DNA of 64,000 nt from positions 1 through 64,000 of the forward strand of contig JAJPJX010000105.1 of assembly GCA_021324015.1 (NCBI GenBank). Direction: 5' to 3'. The translations under genes and the position numbers were made by a program. The notes under the pieces are model-generated. The model searched no databases, was not told where the DNA came from, and saw nothing but the letters and a program-made list of their open reading frames with translations. Positions 1-8,799 of this stretch are shown here, one piece after another. This stretch comes from Solibacteraceae bacterium. GTDB lineage: Bacteria > Acidobacteriota > Terriglobia > Bryobacterales > Bryobacteraceae. How positions within the stretch are numbered: the stretch's first letter is position 1; every line of letters starts with the position of its first letter.

Positions 1-1
1 C

Positions 2-706
2 GAACAGGCGCACGCCCTGACCTTCTACATGCTCTCGCTGACCAACGAGCAGATGGGCGCCTACTACTCCAGCGTCCGGCTGATCCCCAGCCCCGGCTAT
101 GGCCGGCAATTGTTTGTCGAAAAGAATTGTATCGCCTGCCATACCATCGGAGGCGTGGGGGGCAAAGGCGGCCCGGAGCTCGCCGGCGTCACGCAGAAGC
201 ATTCCATCGGCTGGCTGGATGAGCAGTTGCTGAACCCCGACCTGGTCTACCCGGGGAGCACCATGCCGATTTATGATCTGGAACCGAACGCTCGCAAGGC
301 CATCATCGGGTTTCTGGCATCGGCCACCGCCGAAGATGCCAAGGCGATCCTCTCCGGGAGGCCAAAAGGGTTGAGCGCTGACGCCGAGGCTATCGAAGCC
401 GGCAAGCAGAGTTTCGCCCGCTTCGGATGCGTGGGCTGCCACGGCATGCAGCTTCAAGGCGGCGTGCCCAACCCCAACAGCCAGGGCGGCGAAGTGCCTT
501 CGCTGATGCACGTGCCGGACGACTACACCAAAGATGAAGTGGCCGGCATCATCCGCAACGGCAAGATGCCGCCCGTGCAGAACCCGGCCAAACCCGCGCC
601 GCCGCTGTATATGCCCGCCTGGAAAAGCGTACTGACGGACGAGGACATCAACCGGATCGTCACCTATTTGTGGTCCTTACAGCCGAAGACCAAGGAGAGC
701 TGGTGA
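2..706 (+). CDS. Multihaem cytochrome c, C-terminal part (5' end outside window)
   Basis: The frame is open from the first bases of the window, so this is the 3' part of a longer gene. It carries two c-type haem sites, CIACH (about 34 residues after the first Met at position 29) and CVGCH (about residue 134). Each is followed by a possible Met axial ligand (STMP; GKMPP). The stretch just before (HALTFYMLSLT) resembles the end of another cytochrome c domain, so the full protein probably has three or more haem domains. A periplasmic electron carrier, perhaps the cytochrome c part of a quinol-oxidising complex, is inferred; the upstream genes that would prove this are not visible. Confidence 0.85.
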   Translation, partial: EQAHALTFYMLSLTNEQMGAYYSSVRLIPSPGYGRQLFVEKNCIACHTIGGVGGKGGPELAGVTQKHSIGWLDEQLLNPDLVYPGSTMPIYDLEPNARKAIIGFLASATAEDAKAILSGRPKGLSADAEAIEAGKQSFARFGCVGCHGMQLQGGVPNPNSQGGEVPSLMHVPDDYTKDEVAGIIRNGKMPPVQNPAKPAPPLYMPAWKSVLTDEDINRIVTYLWSLQPKTKESW

Positions 707-717
707 CCGGGCCGTCC

Positions 718-742
718 GGGAGCCGGGCGTGCCCCGGCTCCC
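718..742. terminator. Hairpin between convergent cytochrome genes
   Basis: Perfect 10-bp stem GGGAGCCGGG / CCCGGCTCCC with a 5-nt loop, in the 50-bp gap between two convergent stops. It has no T-tract, so a bidirectional terminator or mRNA 3'-end stabiliser is an inference from position. Confidence 0.4.
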
Positions 743-756
743 GCACGGTGCGGGCG

Positions 757-2802
757 CTAGAAGATTCGCTGGTGGACCCGGTCCACCGAGAATTCCGCGT
801 CAGCGCTGTGGCAGGTGGCGCAGCTCTCGCCGAGGGACGTGGTGTTTGCCAGGGTGTGGGATGCCGTGGCCTTGTCGTCGTGGCAGCCCTGGCAGGCAGC
901 CGAAATCGGCGGCGTCGTCGGCGTGAAGCCGCCCGGGCTGGCCACCAGCGCCGCGGCGCCGACGTTCTCCACCCGGTAGGTGCCGCTCAGGTGGCACTTG
1001 GTGCAGTCACGCAGGTCGCCCGGGAACCGGACTTCCTGGTAGTTGGTGGTCCCCAGCACGTAGGGGTTCGCCAGGTTCTCCCCACGATGGATGCTGTGGA
1101 TCTGCCAGGCCATGTTGACGCTCTGCTTGGAAGTGCCGTCGGTCAGCATGGGGTTGTGGCACATGCCGCACTCCTGGCTGTCGTTGCGGGTGCCGCCATG
1201 CACGAAGCCCAGATTCTGGTGGCAGGCGGCGCACTTCTCGGTGGCTACCACTTGCCGCCGCGGAGTGACCGGGCCCTGGTCCACGCTGAAGTAGGACCGC
1301 ATAGGCTTGGCGGCGTCGGTCGCCTGAGTCGCCTTGGTGGTGCCGGGCAGCAGCGTTACGGTGTTGCGCGCTTCCACCGAGACCGTGTAGGAACCCGCCG
1401 CCGCGGCCGGGATCTTGTTCGTCATGGTGTAGGCGTACGTGCCGTTGCTGCCTGCCGTCTTGCTGGGATCCTCGGAAACCCGGATCCCGCCCGGCCCGGT
1501 CCCGTAGTCCGTGTTCGGCCCGGCCAGGATCACGCGAATGGAGGCGAGCTTGCTGATATCCATCGGGACCCCGGACTTGTCCGTCACGCTGAACGTCACC
1601 GTGGGAGTGGTGCCCGGGGCGGTGCCGTCCACTTTCAGGATCTTGGTGACCAGTCCGGGCAGCGACGTGGAGTTCGAGGGGATGACATGCGCGCCCGGGA
1701 TGGAAGCGTCGAAGTCGAGGGTTGCCTGCGAGCCGTGGCAGTTCTTGCACTGGTTGTCATTCGGCTGCGGCAGATTCACGTGGTTGGCGCCGGTGGCGAA
1801 ATTCACGTTGTCGTGGCAGGAGCCGCACGCCGCAGCGGTGGGATTCGTTTTCCAGTTATCGGCTTGCGTGGCTCCCTGGGCATGGCAGGTGGTGCAATTC
1901 CGGACGTCCTGCGGGAACACCACGGTGGAGAAGTCCGACCACTGGCCGCGATGCCAGATGCGGTAGGGCGTGCCGGCCTTTACGCTGGGGAGGCTGGATC
2001 CCATGTGGATCTTGTGGATGAGGACCTTCATGTCCTGCGTGAGCTGCGTGTCCGGATTAATCGTCTGCGGCGTGTGGCACAGAATGCAGAGCTCCACTTT
2101 CAGGCGGGACCCGCCGTGGCCGATCAACGGATTATGGCACTGGTTGCAGGCATCCGTGGTGACCACCGAGCGCGTCACGGTGACAGGCGAGCCGTTCGGC
2201 ACAAAATTAAATACATCGTTGGAGGTCTCGCTCCATTCGTCGAAGGTGCCGAATTCCGAAAGATCGCGTTGCGCGGAAACTCCGATGGCGTGGGTCACGG
2301 TGGCGTCGAAATTGGCGGGCGCCTTGGTCGCGAACGTGTACGTGTAATCGCCCACGGCGTTGGTGACGAAGGTCCCGCCGGCATCGTTGGCCGCCTGGGT
2401 CTGGGATGGGTTGTCGTTGATCGTGGCCTTCAAGACCGAGGTCGTGTAAGCCACGTACTGGCTCTGGCCGGCGGGAATGTAGGCCGCAATGAATCTCATC
2501 GAGACCGGACCCGCGGTGGTCACACCCAATCTGTCCAGGGGGTGCCCATCGGAATCCACGATGGTGGCACGAACGGTGATGGTGCCGTCGCTGGCTATCG
2601 CGGCGCCTTTGATTTTCACCACCACACCGGTTTTGCCCAGGGCGTTTGTTGGCCCGTTGAGTTGCGGGCTGAATCGAGTAGCGGTGAAATCCACAGATTT
2701 TTTGACCGGACGGTCAGCGGCCAGCGCAGTGTTGACAAATACCACAGCAGGTATTAGCGACACCATCGCGGCGAGTGCGAGGCGTTTCCTCATCAAAAAC
2801 AT
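757..2802 (-). CDS. OmcA/MtrC-family decahaem c-type cytochrome
   Basis: 681 residues with exactly ten CXXCH sites at about residues 219, 239, 303, 326, 352, 524, 545, 600, 637 and 661, i.e. two groups of five separated by a beta-rich stretch (about 365-515). This is the layout of the OmcA/MtrC family of outer-surface decahaem cytochromes that pass electrons to minerals or other extracellular acceptors. The N-terminus is a cleavable Sec signal (residues 1-29, ending NTALAA). There is no lipobox Cys, unlike Shewanella MtrC and OmcA. Two ATGs, at 2802 and 2793, lie 3 and 12 nt after an AGGAGG, so the exact start is uncertain. No MtrA/MtrB partners are nearby. The gene is convergent with the multihaem cytochrome at the window start. 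Confidence 0.9.
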   Translation of the reverse strand: MFLMRKRLALAAMVSLIPAVVFVNTALAADRPVKKSVDFTATRFSPQLNGPTNALGKTGVVVKIKGAAIASDGTITVRATIVDSDGHPLDRLGVTTAGPVSMRFIAAYIPAGQSQYVAYTTSVLKATINDNPSQTQAANDAGGTFVTNAVGDYTYTFATKAPANFDATVTHAIGVSAQRDLSEFGTFDEWSETSNDVFNFVPNGSPVTVTRSVVTTDACNQCHNPLIGHGGSRLKVELCILCHTPQTINPDTQLTQDMKVLIHKIHMGSSLPSVKAGTPYRIWHRGQWSDFSTVVFPQDVRNCTTCHAQGATQADNWKTNPTAAACGSCHDNVNFATGANHVNLPQPNDNQCKNCHGSQATLDFDASIPGAHVIPSNSTSLPGLVTKILKVDGTAPGTTPTVTFSVTDKSGVPMDISKLASIRVILAGPNTDYGTGPGGIRVSEDPSKTAGSNGTYAYTMTNKIPAAAAGSYTVSVEARNTVTLLPGTTKATQATDAAKPMRSYFSVDQGPVTPRRQVVATEKCAACHQNLGFVHGGTRNDSQECGMCHNPMLTDGTSKQSVNMAWQIHSIHRGENLANPYVLGTTNYQEVRFPGDLRDCTKCHLSGTYRVENVGAAALVASPGGFTPTTPPISAACQGCHDDKATASHTLANTTSLGESCATCHSADAEFSVDRVHQRIF

Positions 2803-2909
2803 GAACCTCCTACAGGATAAGGAGAGCTGCTTATCTCATTCAGGCTAGCACGTTGCGCCGTGTCGGGGAATCCCCCATATGGCGCAACACAACGCTTTGA
2901 GGAAATTTC

Positions 2910-3869
2910 TTAGCGGCTTGCGGGGGCGCCGTATGCGTCCACCACGGCGATCCAGTGCCCCGGACCCGTCTGGTGCGCATCCACGTGGTGCATCCCGTCG
3001 GAGTTCCATCCCTGGCCGGAGGCTTCCACCACGGGCGTTTCCACCATTTTTTCGGCGTACGTTGTGGGGCTGAGCTCCGTGATCCGGAAGGCGTGTACCG
3101 CTCGCCCGTAGGTGGGATAGCAGTCCTGCCCCAACCGGTACAGCGCTCCATCCAGGACAAACGGCCTGCCGGCGGGCCGGGCGGTCCGCAAATCTTTTTT
3201 CACGATGGGACTGAGGGGGTGCTCTTTCCAGGGTCCATGGAGGTCGGAAGCGTAGAACAGGCGCAGCGTTTCGTTCCCGCTGGGCGAGGTGAACAGCCAC
3301 CACAAGCCCTTATAGTGGGCCAGCGTGGGGCTGATAAAATGGTCCCCCTCCAGAAGGTTTCCCACGTACTTCCACTGGTCCGGAAAGGCCGTCGCCTGGT
3401 ACAGGCGCACCGATGTCTCCGTGTGGGCCTCCGGAATCAGATAGTACTGGTTCCGCCACTCGAAGACGTAGGGGTGCGACTGTACGAACGGTTCGCGGAT
3501 GACTGTGCGCCGGAATTTCCACTTCACGCCGTCGCCGCTTTCCGCCAGCGCGATGCCGCCCTTGTCGGATTTCAGGTCTTTGGCCGTGAAGAACACGTAA
3601 TAATGCTTGTCCCGGATGACCATGAAGGGGTGGGCGAGAGCATCCACCTGCATGTCCGTGACATCCGCCGCCGTCAGAACGGGGTTGGAGGCGCCCGGCG
3701 CGGGCCGCAGCTCCAGCGGGGACGGTCCGGCGTAAATGCCGAGCGTCCAGACGCTCTTCCTGGCCGCCGGGCGCGGATGGCTTTGCGCCCCCGCGCGGCG
3801 TACGGCCGTCAAGGCGCACACGGCCGCGGCGAGAATCGACAATGTCGCCAGAGCACCAGCTCGTCTCAT
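2910..3869 (-). CDS. Exported five-bladed beta-propeller protein (GH43-like / GIPC-glucosaminyltransferase N-terminal-like)
   Basis: 319 residues with a signal peptide (about 1-28, ending RRAGAQ). The rest has spaced propeller-blade motifs: ADVTDMQVDALAHPFMV, YYVFFTAKD, SHPYVFEWRNQYYLIPE, LWWLFTSP and RPAGRPFVLDGALYRLGQD. This pattern is that of the propeller found at the N-terminus of plant GINT1 (glucosamine inositolphosphorylceramide transferase) and in bacterial homologues, related to GH43-type propellers. No transferase domain is attached, so a carbohydrate-binding or hydrolytic role outside the cytoplasm is inferred. It is divergent from the DUF362 gene, with 91 bp between. Confidence 0.6.
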   Translation of the reverse strand: MRRAGALATLSILAAAVCALTAVRRAGAQSHPRPAARKSVWTLGIYAGPSPLELRPAPGASNPVLTAADVTDMQVDALAHPFMVIRDKHYYVFFTAKDLKSDKGGIALAESGDGVKWKFRRTVIREPFVQSHPYVFEWRNQYYLIPEAHTETSVRLYQATAFPDQWKYVGNLLEGDHFISPTLAHYKGLWWLFTSPSGNETLRLFYASDLHGPWKEHPLSPIVKKDLRTARPAGRPFVLDGALYRLGQDCYPTYGRAVHAFRITELSPTTYAEKMVETPVVEASGQGWNSDGMHHVDAHQTGPGHWIAVVDAYGAPASR

Positions 3870-3960
3870 ATCGGTTTTCCATCATACAGCGCCGGGCCCG
3901 GTGGCGCCTCTCCGTGAAACAGAAGATAATCAGGTTTTGAACTACTTCAAGGGGGTCACC

Positions 3961-5337
3961 ATGCAGGCTGATGAAAGAACCGACCGCAGATGCACGCGCC
4001 GAAGGGTATTGCACGCCGGAGCGGGCGCCCTGGCGGCGGCGGGAGCCTCCCCGCTGCTGACCCGCGCCGCCCTTTGGGCCGCGGCGCCGGACCGCGAGAC
4101 TACCGACGATCCACCCTTCCGCACGCCGTCGGAACCCGCCAACTCACCCATCGGCGTCGGACAGGGGATCCATCCGGGGCGGGTCGCCTGGGTGCATGAG
4201 CCAAAGGCGGCCACCTGGGACGGCAAGACGGGCAACTGGTGGGACGACGGCAACACGGACCCCCGCCTGGTGGATGGTATGGTATCCGCGGGCCTGCGGT
4301 CGCTCGCCGGTGAGCGGAACGACGAAGCGGCCTGGAAGGCCCTGTTCCAGTTCTTTCATCACAGCCGCGAGCTGCCCGGCGCCGGATACCGGCCCGGAGA
4401 GAAGATCGCCATCAAGCTGAATGCCAACCAGGACCGGCCCGGCGCGTGGCGCTTCGGCGCCGGCATGCCCAGCCCGCAAGTGGTCTATTCCCTGGTGCAC
4501 CAGCTCATCACCGCCGGCGGCGTGCGCGGCCAGGACATCACGCTGTATGACGCCTCGCGCTACATTGGCGACCCCATCTACAACCGCATCCGGGCCAACC
4601 CCGACCCCAACTTCCAGGCGGTGCGCTTCGTGGTGAGCCAGCGTATGGCGGGCGGTGGGCGCGTGGCGGCGGCGCCGGACAAGGCCGCTCCTGTGCGCTT
4701 CTCCCGGTCCGGCGTGCCCACGGCCCTTCTGCCGGACTGCGTGACGGAGGCGAGCTACGTGATCAACGTGGCCCTGTCGCGCGCGCACGGCCTCATGGGA
4801 GTCACCCAGACGGCGAAGAACCAGTTCGGCTCCGTGTACTTCGAAGGCGTCGGCTTCACCCCCCGGCCTCTGCATGACTTCGCTTCCAGAGACCTGCCCA
4901 TGGGTTCCTACAACTGCCTGGTGGACCTGATCGCGCACAAGCACCTGGGTGGCAAGACGATGCTCTACCTGATCGACTTCCTGTACGTGGCCGAGAGCCA
5001 GAATGAGCGCGTCATCAAGTACGCATCCTTTCAGGACCACTGGTGCTCCAGCCTGTTTGTTTCGCAGGATCCGGTGGCCATCGATTCGGTGGGGCTGGAC
5101 TTTATCCGCAGCGAGCCGCGGGCGCTGGAGTGCCGCGGGAATCCGGAGAACTATCTGCACGAAGCCGCGCTGGCCGGCAAGGCTCCGTCGGGCACGGTGT
5201 ACGATCCCGACCGGGACGGCGCGCCGGCAGAGAGCCTGGGCGTGCACGAGCACTGGAACAACGCGACGGACCGGAAGTACTCGCGGAACCTCGGCAAGCG
5301 CGAAGGAATCGAACTGGTGGGCGGGCTCCAGGCGTGA
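3961..5337 (+). CDS. Tat-exported DUF362 domain protein
   Basis: 458 residues from the ATG at 3961, chosen because AAGGGGG lies 5 nt upstream and because the Tat signal (twin arginines around residues 13-15, then an Ala-rich hydrophobic stretch) starts right after it; the frame is also open upstream. The body (PGEKIAIKLNANQ, SPQVVYSLVHQL, VINVALSRAHGLMGVTQTAKN, SQDPVAIDSVGLDFI) matches the DUF362 family, whose biochemical function is not established. The stop overlaps the GTG of the next gene (GTGA), so the two are translationally coupled. Confidence 0.75.
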   Translation: MQADERTDRRCTRRRVLHAGAGALAAAGASPLLTRAALWAAAPDRETTDDPPFRTPSEPANSPIGVGQGIHPGRVAWVHEPKAATWDGKTGNWWDDGNTDPRLVDGMVSAGLRSLAGERNDEAAWKALFQFFHHSRELPGAGYRPGEKIAIKLNANQDRPGAWRFGAGMPSPQVVYSLVHQLITAGGVRGQDITLYDASRYIGDPIYNRIRANPDPNFQAVRFVVSQRMAGGGRVAAAPDKAAPVRFSRSGVPTALLPDCVTEASYVINVALSRAHGLMGVTQTAKNQFGSVYFEGVGFTPRPLHDFASRDLPMGSYNCLVDLIAHKHLGGKTMLYLIDFLYVAESQNERVIKYASFQDHWCSSLFVSQDPVAIDSVGLDFIRSEPRALECRGNPENYLHEAALAGKAPSGTVYDPDRDGAPAESLGVHEHWNNATDRKYSRNLGKREGIELVGGLQA

Positions 5338-6863
5338 AGGCCGGGCTGCTCGCGGGGCTTTGCTGCGCGGCCGCCTGGGGCGCGGGCGGACCCGAGGCAT
5401 GGGTCCCGGTGCGCTGGGATGGGGGGCCGCTCGCAGCCGCGCTCCGTGCCGGGGGACGCACATCGCCCAGCCGCGAGGCGCTGGAGGCCATCGCGCGATG
5501 GTACGAGCCTGCCACGCTGGCGCTGGTCCAGGGCACACCCATCAATTGCCTGCTGCTCACGCTCAGTGGCGGAAGCGACCGGGAACTGGAAAAGCGCCAG
5601 CTTGCGCTCGTCCAGGCCTATGCGCGGAAGGCCCGGGAGCGCGGGCTGGCGGTGCTGGGCCTGGTTTCGGCCGGATCGGACCCGGCTGTCACGGCGGCGG
5701 CGGCCGTGCAGGCGCAATTGGACGGCGTGGCGCTCGAGGGAGAGTTTCCCGCCGCGTCCTACTTTGCCGAGCAGGTGCGCAAGAGCCTGCGAGCGAGGAA
5801 CCACGGCGCACTCGTAATACCGGTCGTCTCGCCGGAGGAGGCCCTCCGCGAGGAGGACCAGCCGGTAGTAGCTGTCGCGGGCGTATCGCCGGGGGTGGGC
5901 AAGATGGCAGAGAGCGCCACGGCCTCGGCCACCGCGGGAATCTGGGTGGATTCCAACCTGTGGCTGGCGCGGTCGTTGCGGGCGGCGGCCCCCGGGCCCG
6001 TGTGGCTCAGCCATGCGCCCGGCGCCGGGACGGCCAGGGACTATGCCAGGAGCATCGCAGACGCAGCCGCCGAGGGCGCCCAATGGATCGTCACCTTGCA
6101 CGACGATCTGCGGCCAGCGCTGCGGAACGGGGACGCCGCGGCCCTGGAACTGTGGCGGACGATTGCCCGGGCGCCGGCCTTCTTCGGGGAGCACACGGAA
6201 TGGCGCGGCTTCGCACCGTACGGGCGCGTGGGTATCGTGCTGGATCCGGCGGGCGCCAACCCGGCCATGACGCAGGAATACCTGAACCTGGTGGCGCGCC
6301 GGCAGATTCCCTACCGCGTGATCCGCCGTGCGCAACTGAGCGCTCCACTGCCGGCGGACCTGCGGGCCCTCCTGGCTTTTGACCTGGCGCCGCCCACGGA
6401 GGCCGAGCGGCGTCTGCTCAGCGGCTTTGCCGCGCAGGGCGGCCTGGTCCTGGGCGGGCCAGCCTGGGGCACCCCGCCCCGGGACCAGCCCTACGCGGTG
6501 GCCTCCACGGGGGAAGGCGAAGTCGCGATCTACAAAGAAGACTTCCCGGACCCGCAGTCCGTGGCCCGGGACCTGAACGATCTGCTGAACACACCGGATT
6601 TCGGCGTCAGTCTGTTCAACGCGCCGTCGGTGCTTCCCGCGGTGAGCACGAGCCCTTCTGGCGCCGCCATGCTGATCCAAATGGTCAACTACAGCGATAC
6701 CCCGGCATCCGCGCTCTCCATCTGGGTCGCGCGGCAGTGCCGGAGCGCCCGGCTGTACACTCCGGAAGGGCCGCCCGCGGACCTTCCGCTGAAGCGCGGG
6801 TCCCGCCGCACGGAGATCGCCATCCCCCGGCTGGGGGTCTACGGGGCACTGCTGCTCGAATAG
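5334..6863 (+). CDS. Exported protein of unknown function, barrel plus GATase-like layout
   Basis: 509 residues from a GTG that shares its last bases with the stop of the DUF362 gene. Signal peptide MKAGLLAGLCCAAAWGAGG. I do not recognise a family with certainty. The first two thirds alternate short helices and beta strands as in a TIM barrel (VLGLVSAGSDP, GVALEG, IWVDSNLWLARSL, WIVTLHDDL). The last third (RRLLSGFAAQGGLVLGG, then a beta-rich end) resembles the trimerisation and C-terminal domains of GH42-type enzymes. A carbohydrate-active role is only a guess. Coupling to the DUF362 gene suggests a common task. Confidence 0.6.
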   Translation: MKAGLLAGLCCAAAWGAGGPEAWVPVRWDGGPLAAALRAGGRTSPSREALEAIARWYEPATLALVQGTPINCLLLTLSGGSDRELEKRQLALVQAYARKARERGLAVLGLVSAGSDPAVTAAAAVQAQLDGVALEGEFPAASYFAEQVRKSLRARNHGALVIPVVSPEEALREEDQPVVAVAGVSPGVGKMAESATASATAGIWVDSNLWLARSLRAAAPGPVWLSHAPGAGTARDYARSIADAAAEGAQWIVTLHDDLRPALRNGDAAALELWRTIARAPAFFGEHTEWRGFAPYGRVGIVLDPAGANPAMTQEYLNLVARRQIPYRVIRRAQLSAPLPADLRALLAFDLAPPTEAERRLLSGFAAQGGLVLGGPAWGTPPRDQPYAVASTGEGEVAIYKEDFPDPQSVARDLNDLLNTPDFGVSLFNAPSVLPAVSTSPSGAAMLIQMVNYSDTPASALSIWVARQCRSARLYTPEGPPADLPLKRGSRRTEIAIPRLGVYGALLLE

Positions 6864-6883
6864 CCCGCGGCGTTCGCGGGCGC

Positions 6884-7246
6884 CTACTTCATCCGTTTCG
6901 CTGTGATGTCGAAATTGTTGTCGTTGAACTGCACCGCAAACTTGATCTCGTCGCCGCTGATCTTGCCCTTGTAGGTGAACGTGCCAAACGGCCGGTCCGC
7001 GGTAAACGAGATCGTGTCTCCGCTCAATTTACCGTCCTTGATGGGCGTATCATCCTGGGAGCCGGCGACCGTGCCCGTCACCTTATCGCCATTCACTTGG
7101 AACGTGAAGGTGTTGACCCGCGGCGTGCCGTCCGGAGTCGTAAATTCCGCCCGCCACTTGCCGCTGACGTCGGCCGCCACGGCTATGAGCACGAGCGCAC
7201 ACCCGAGGACTACTGCCGAGACACATACCCGCATCCGGTGTAACAT
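6884..7246 (-). CDS. Small exported beta-rich protein
   Basis: 120 residues from the ATG at 7246, which has AGGAGG 8 nt upstream; a GTG at 7255 touches the same AGGAGG and is unlikely. A signal peptide runs to about AVAA. The mature part (SGKWRAEFTTPDG, FTFQVNGDKVTGTV, DGKLSGDTISFT, YKGKISGDEIKFAVQF) is a series of short beta strands typical of small exported lipocalin-like barrel proteins that are common in Acidobacteriota. No function can be assigned. It is divergent from the MmgE/PrpD gene and convergent with 5334-6863. Confidence 0.65.
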   Translation of the reverse strand: MLHRMRVCVSAVVLGCALVLIAVAADVSGKWRAEFTTPDGTPRVNTFTFQVNGDKVTGTVAGSQDDTPIKDGKLSGDTISFTADRPFGTFTYKGKISGDEIKFAVQFNDNNFDITAKRMK

Positions 7247-7299
7247 GACCCGCACCTCCTCCGGTTCAAGATACTACGATGATAGGTCCAGGTGCGGAT

Positions 7300-8784
7300 A
7301 TGCGATTCACACGAAGAACGCTGGCCCGGACGGCACTGCATAGCGCCGCCGCTCTGTTCGCCTCGGAGGGCTTCACGCAGGCGCCGCCGGGGCGCGTCGA
7401 GGGACTTACGCGCTACGTCGCGGACTGGGTGGCCGGCGCGCGGTATTCCGACATCCCTCCGGAAGTGGTGGAACTGGGCAAGAAATCCATCCTCGACGGA
7501 CTGGGGCTGGCGCTTTCCGGGTCTGTCGCCGAGACCGGCAGCCTGGTTCGGCGGTACCTGAAGTCGCTGGGCTCATTGTCCGGCGCAGCGACCGTCATCG
7601 GTTCGGGCCTCAAGTGCCCGGCGCGCTTCGCGGCGTTTGCCAATGCCGTCGGGATGCACGCCGACGACTATGACGACACGCAGCTTGCGGTGGCCAAGGA
7701 CCGCGTCTACGGCCTGCTCACGCATCCGACGACGCCCTGTTTGCCGGCGGCACTGGCGGTGGCGGAGGGCGAAAGGGTCTCGGGACGAGAGCTGATGCTC
7801 GCTTATCACCTGGGAGTGGAGGTGGAGTGCAAGATCGCCGAGGCCATCGCGCCGCGGCATTACGAGGCGGGCTTTCACTCCACGGGGACGTGCGGTCCGT
7901 TCGGCGCCGCGGCGGCCACGGCCAAGTTGAGAGGATTGCCGGTTGAGAGGATCGCCCAGGTGCTGGGCATCGCGGCCAGCCAGTCTTCAGGCCTGCGCGA
8001 AAACTTCGGCACCATGACCAAGCCGTTCCAGGCCGGGCACGCGGCCGAATGCGGCGTGGTATCGACCGACTTCGGCGCGATGGGATGGACGGCCGCGGAC
8101 AACATTCTGGAAGCGCCGCGCGGTTTCTTTCAGGCAGCCGGCGGGGGATACAATCCCGAGGCCATTCTGCGCAAGCTCGGCAATCCCTGGACGTTCGCGT
8201 TTCCCGGCATCTCCATCAAGCCGTTTCCCTCCGGCTCGCTCACGCATCCGGGCATGACGCTGATGCGCCGACTGATCCGGGAAAACCACCTGCGCGCCGG
8301 CCAGGTGGAAAGCGTGGAGGTGGGAACGAACCGCAATATGCCCAACGCGCTCATCCACCACCAGCCCAAAAACGCCTTGCAGGCGAAGTTCAGCATGGAA
8401 TTTTGCATGGCCGCGCTGCTGCTGTACAGGAAGGCCGGATTGGCCGAGTTCACCGACGACGTGGTCAACCGGCCCGAGGTACAAGCCATGATCCGGCGGG
8501 TGCATTTTGGAGTCAACGCGGAGGCGGAACAGGCCGGCTACAACAAGATGACCACGATCCTCGAGATCCATCTCAAGGATGGGCGCACGATCTCCGGACG
8601 GGCCGATTTTGGGAAGGGCAGCCCCGCGGACCCGATGACCTATGAAGAAGTCGCCGAGAAATTTCTGGACGCGGCGGGCTACGCCCGCTGGCCGAACCGC
8701 AAGGCGACGGCGATCGTGGGCCAGGTGCGGAAGCTGGAGGATCTGCCCGACATCCACACGCTCACGGCGCTGTGCGCGAGCTGA
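7300..8784 (+). CDS. MmgE/PrpD family protein (2-methylcitrate dehydratase-like) with Tat-type leader
   Basis: 494 residues. The body (GLTRYVADWVAG, LGLALSGS, NAVGMHADDYDDTQ, HPTTPCLPAALA, SFAFP-type KPFPSGSLTHPGM) matches MmgE/PrpD, a family of 2-methylcitrate dehydratases and decarboxylase-like enzymes acting on branched dicarboxylates. The N-terminus MRFTRRTLARTALHSAAALF looks like a twin-arginine leader, unusual because most family members are cytoplasmic. An in-frame ATG at 7279 would place seven residues before it. No prpB, prpC or acnD is nearby, so a methylcitrate-cycle role is not supported. Confidence 0.8.
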   Translation: MRFTRRTLARTALHSAAALFASEGFTQAPPGRVEGLTRYVADWVAGARYSDIPPEVVELGKKSILDGLGLALSGSVAETGSLVRRYLKSLGSLSGAATVIGSGLKCPARFAAFANAVGMHADDYDDTQLAVAKDRVYGLLTHPTTPCLPAALAVAEGERVSGRELMLAYHLGVEVECKIAEAIAPRHYEAGFHSTGTCGPFGAAAATAKLRGLPVERIAQVLGIAASQSSGLRENFGTMTKPFQAGHAAECGVVSTDFGAMGWTAADNILEAPRGFFQAAGGGYNPEAILRKLGNPWTFAFPGISIKPFPSGSLTHPGMTLMRRLIRENHLRAGQVESVEVGTNRNMPNALIHHQPKNALQAKFSMEFCMAALLLYRKAGLAEFTDDVVNRPEVQAMIRRVHFGVNAEAEQAGYNKMTTILEIHLKDGRTISGRADFGKGSPADPMTYEEVAEKFLDAAGYARWPNRKATAIVGQVRKLEDLPDIHTLTALCAS

Positions 8785-8799
8785 AGGGCCAGGCCGTCC

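Noticed and set aside
670-2757. Open frame of almost 700 codons on the plus strand opposite the decahaem cytochrome
   Set aside because: It is the antisense of a gene with ten exact CXXCH motifs and a signal peptide; its translation is Arg/Gly/Val-rich without any domain, as expected for a GC-rich shadow frame.
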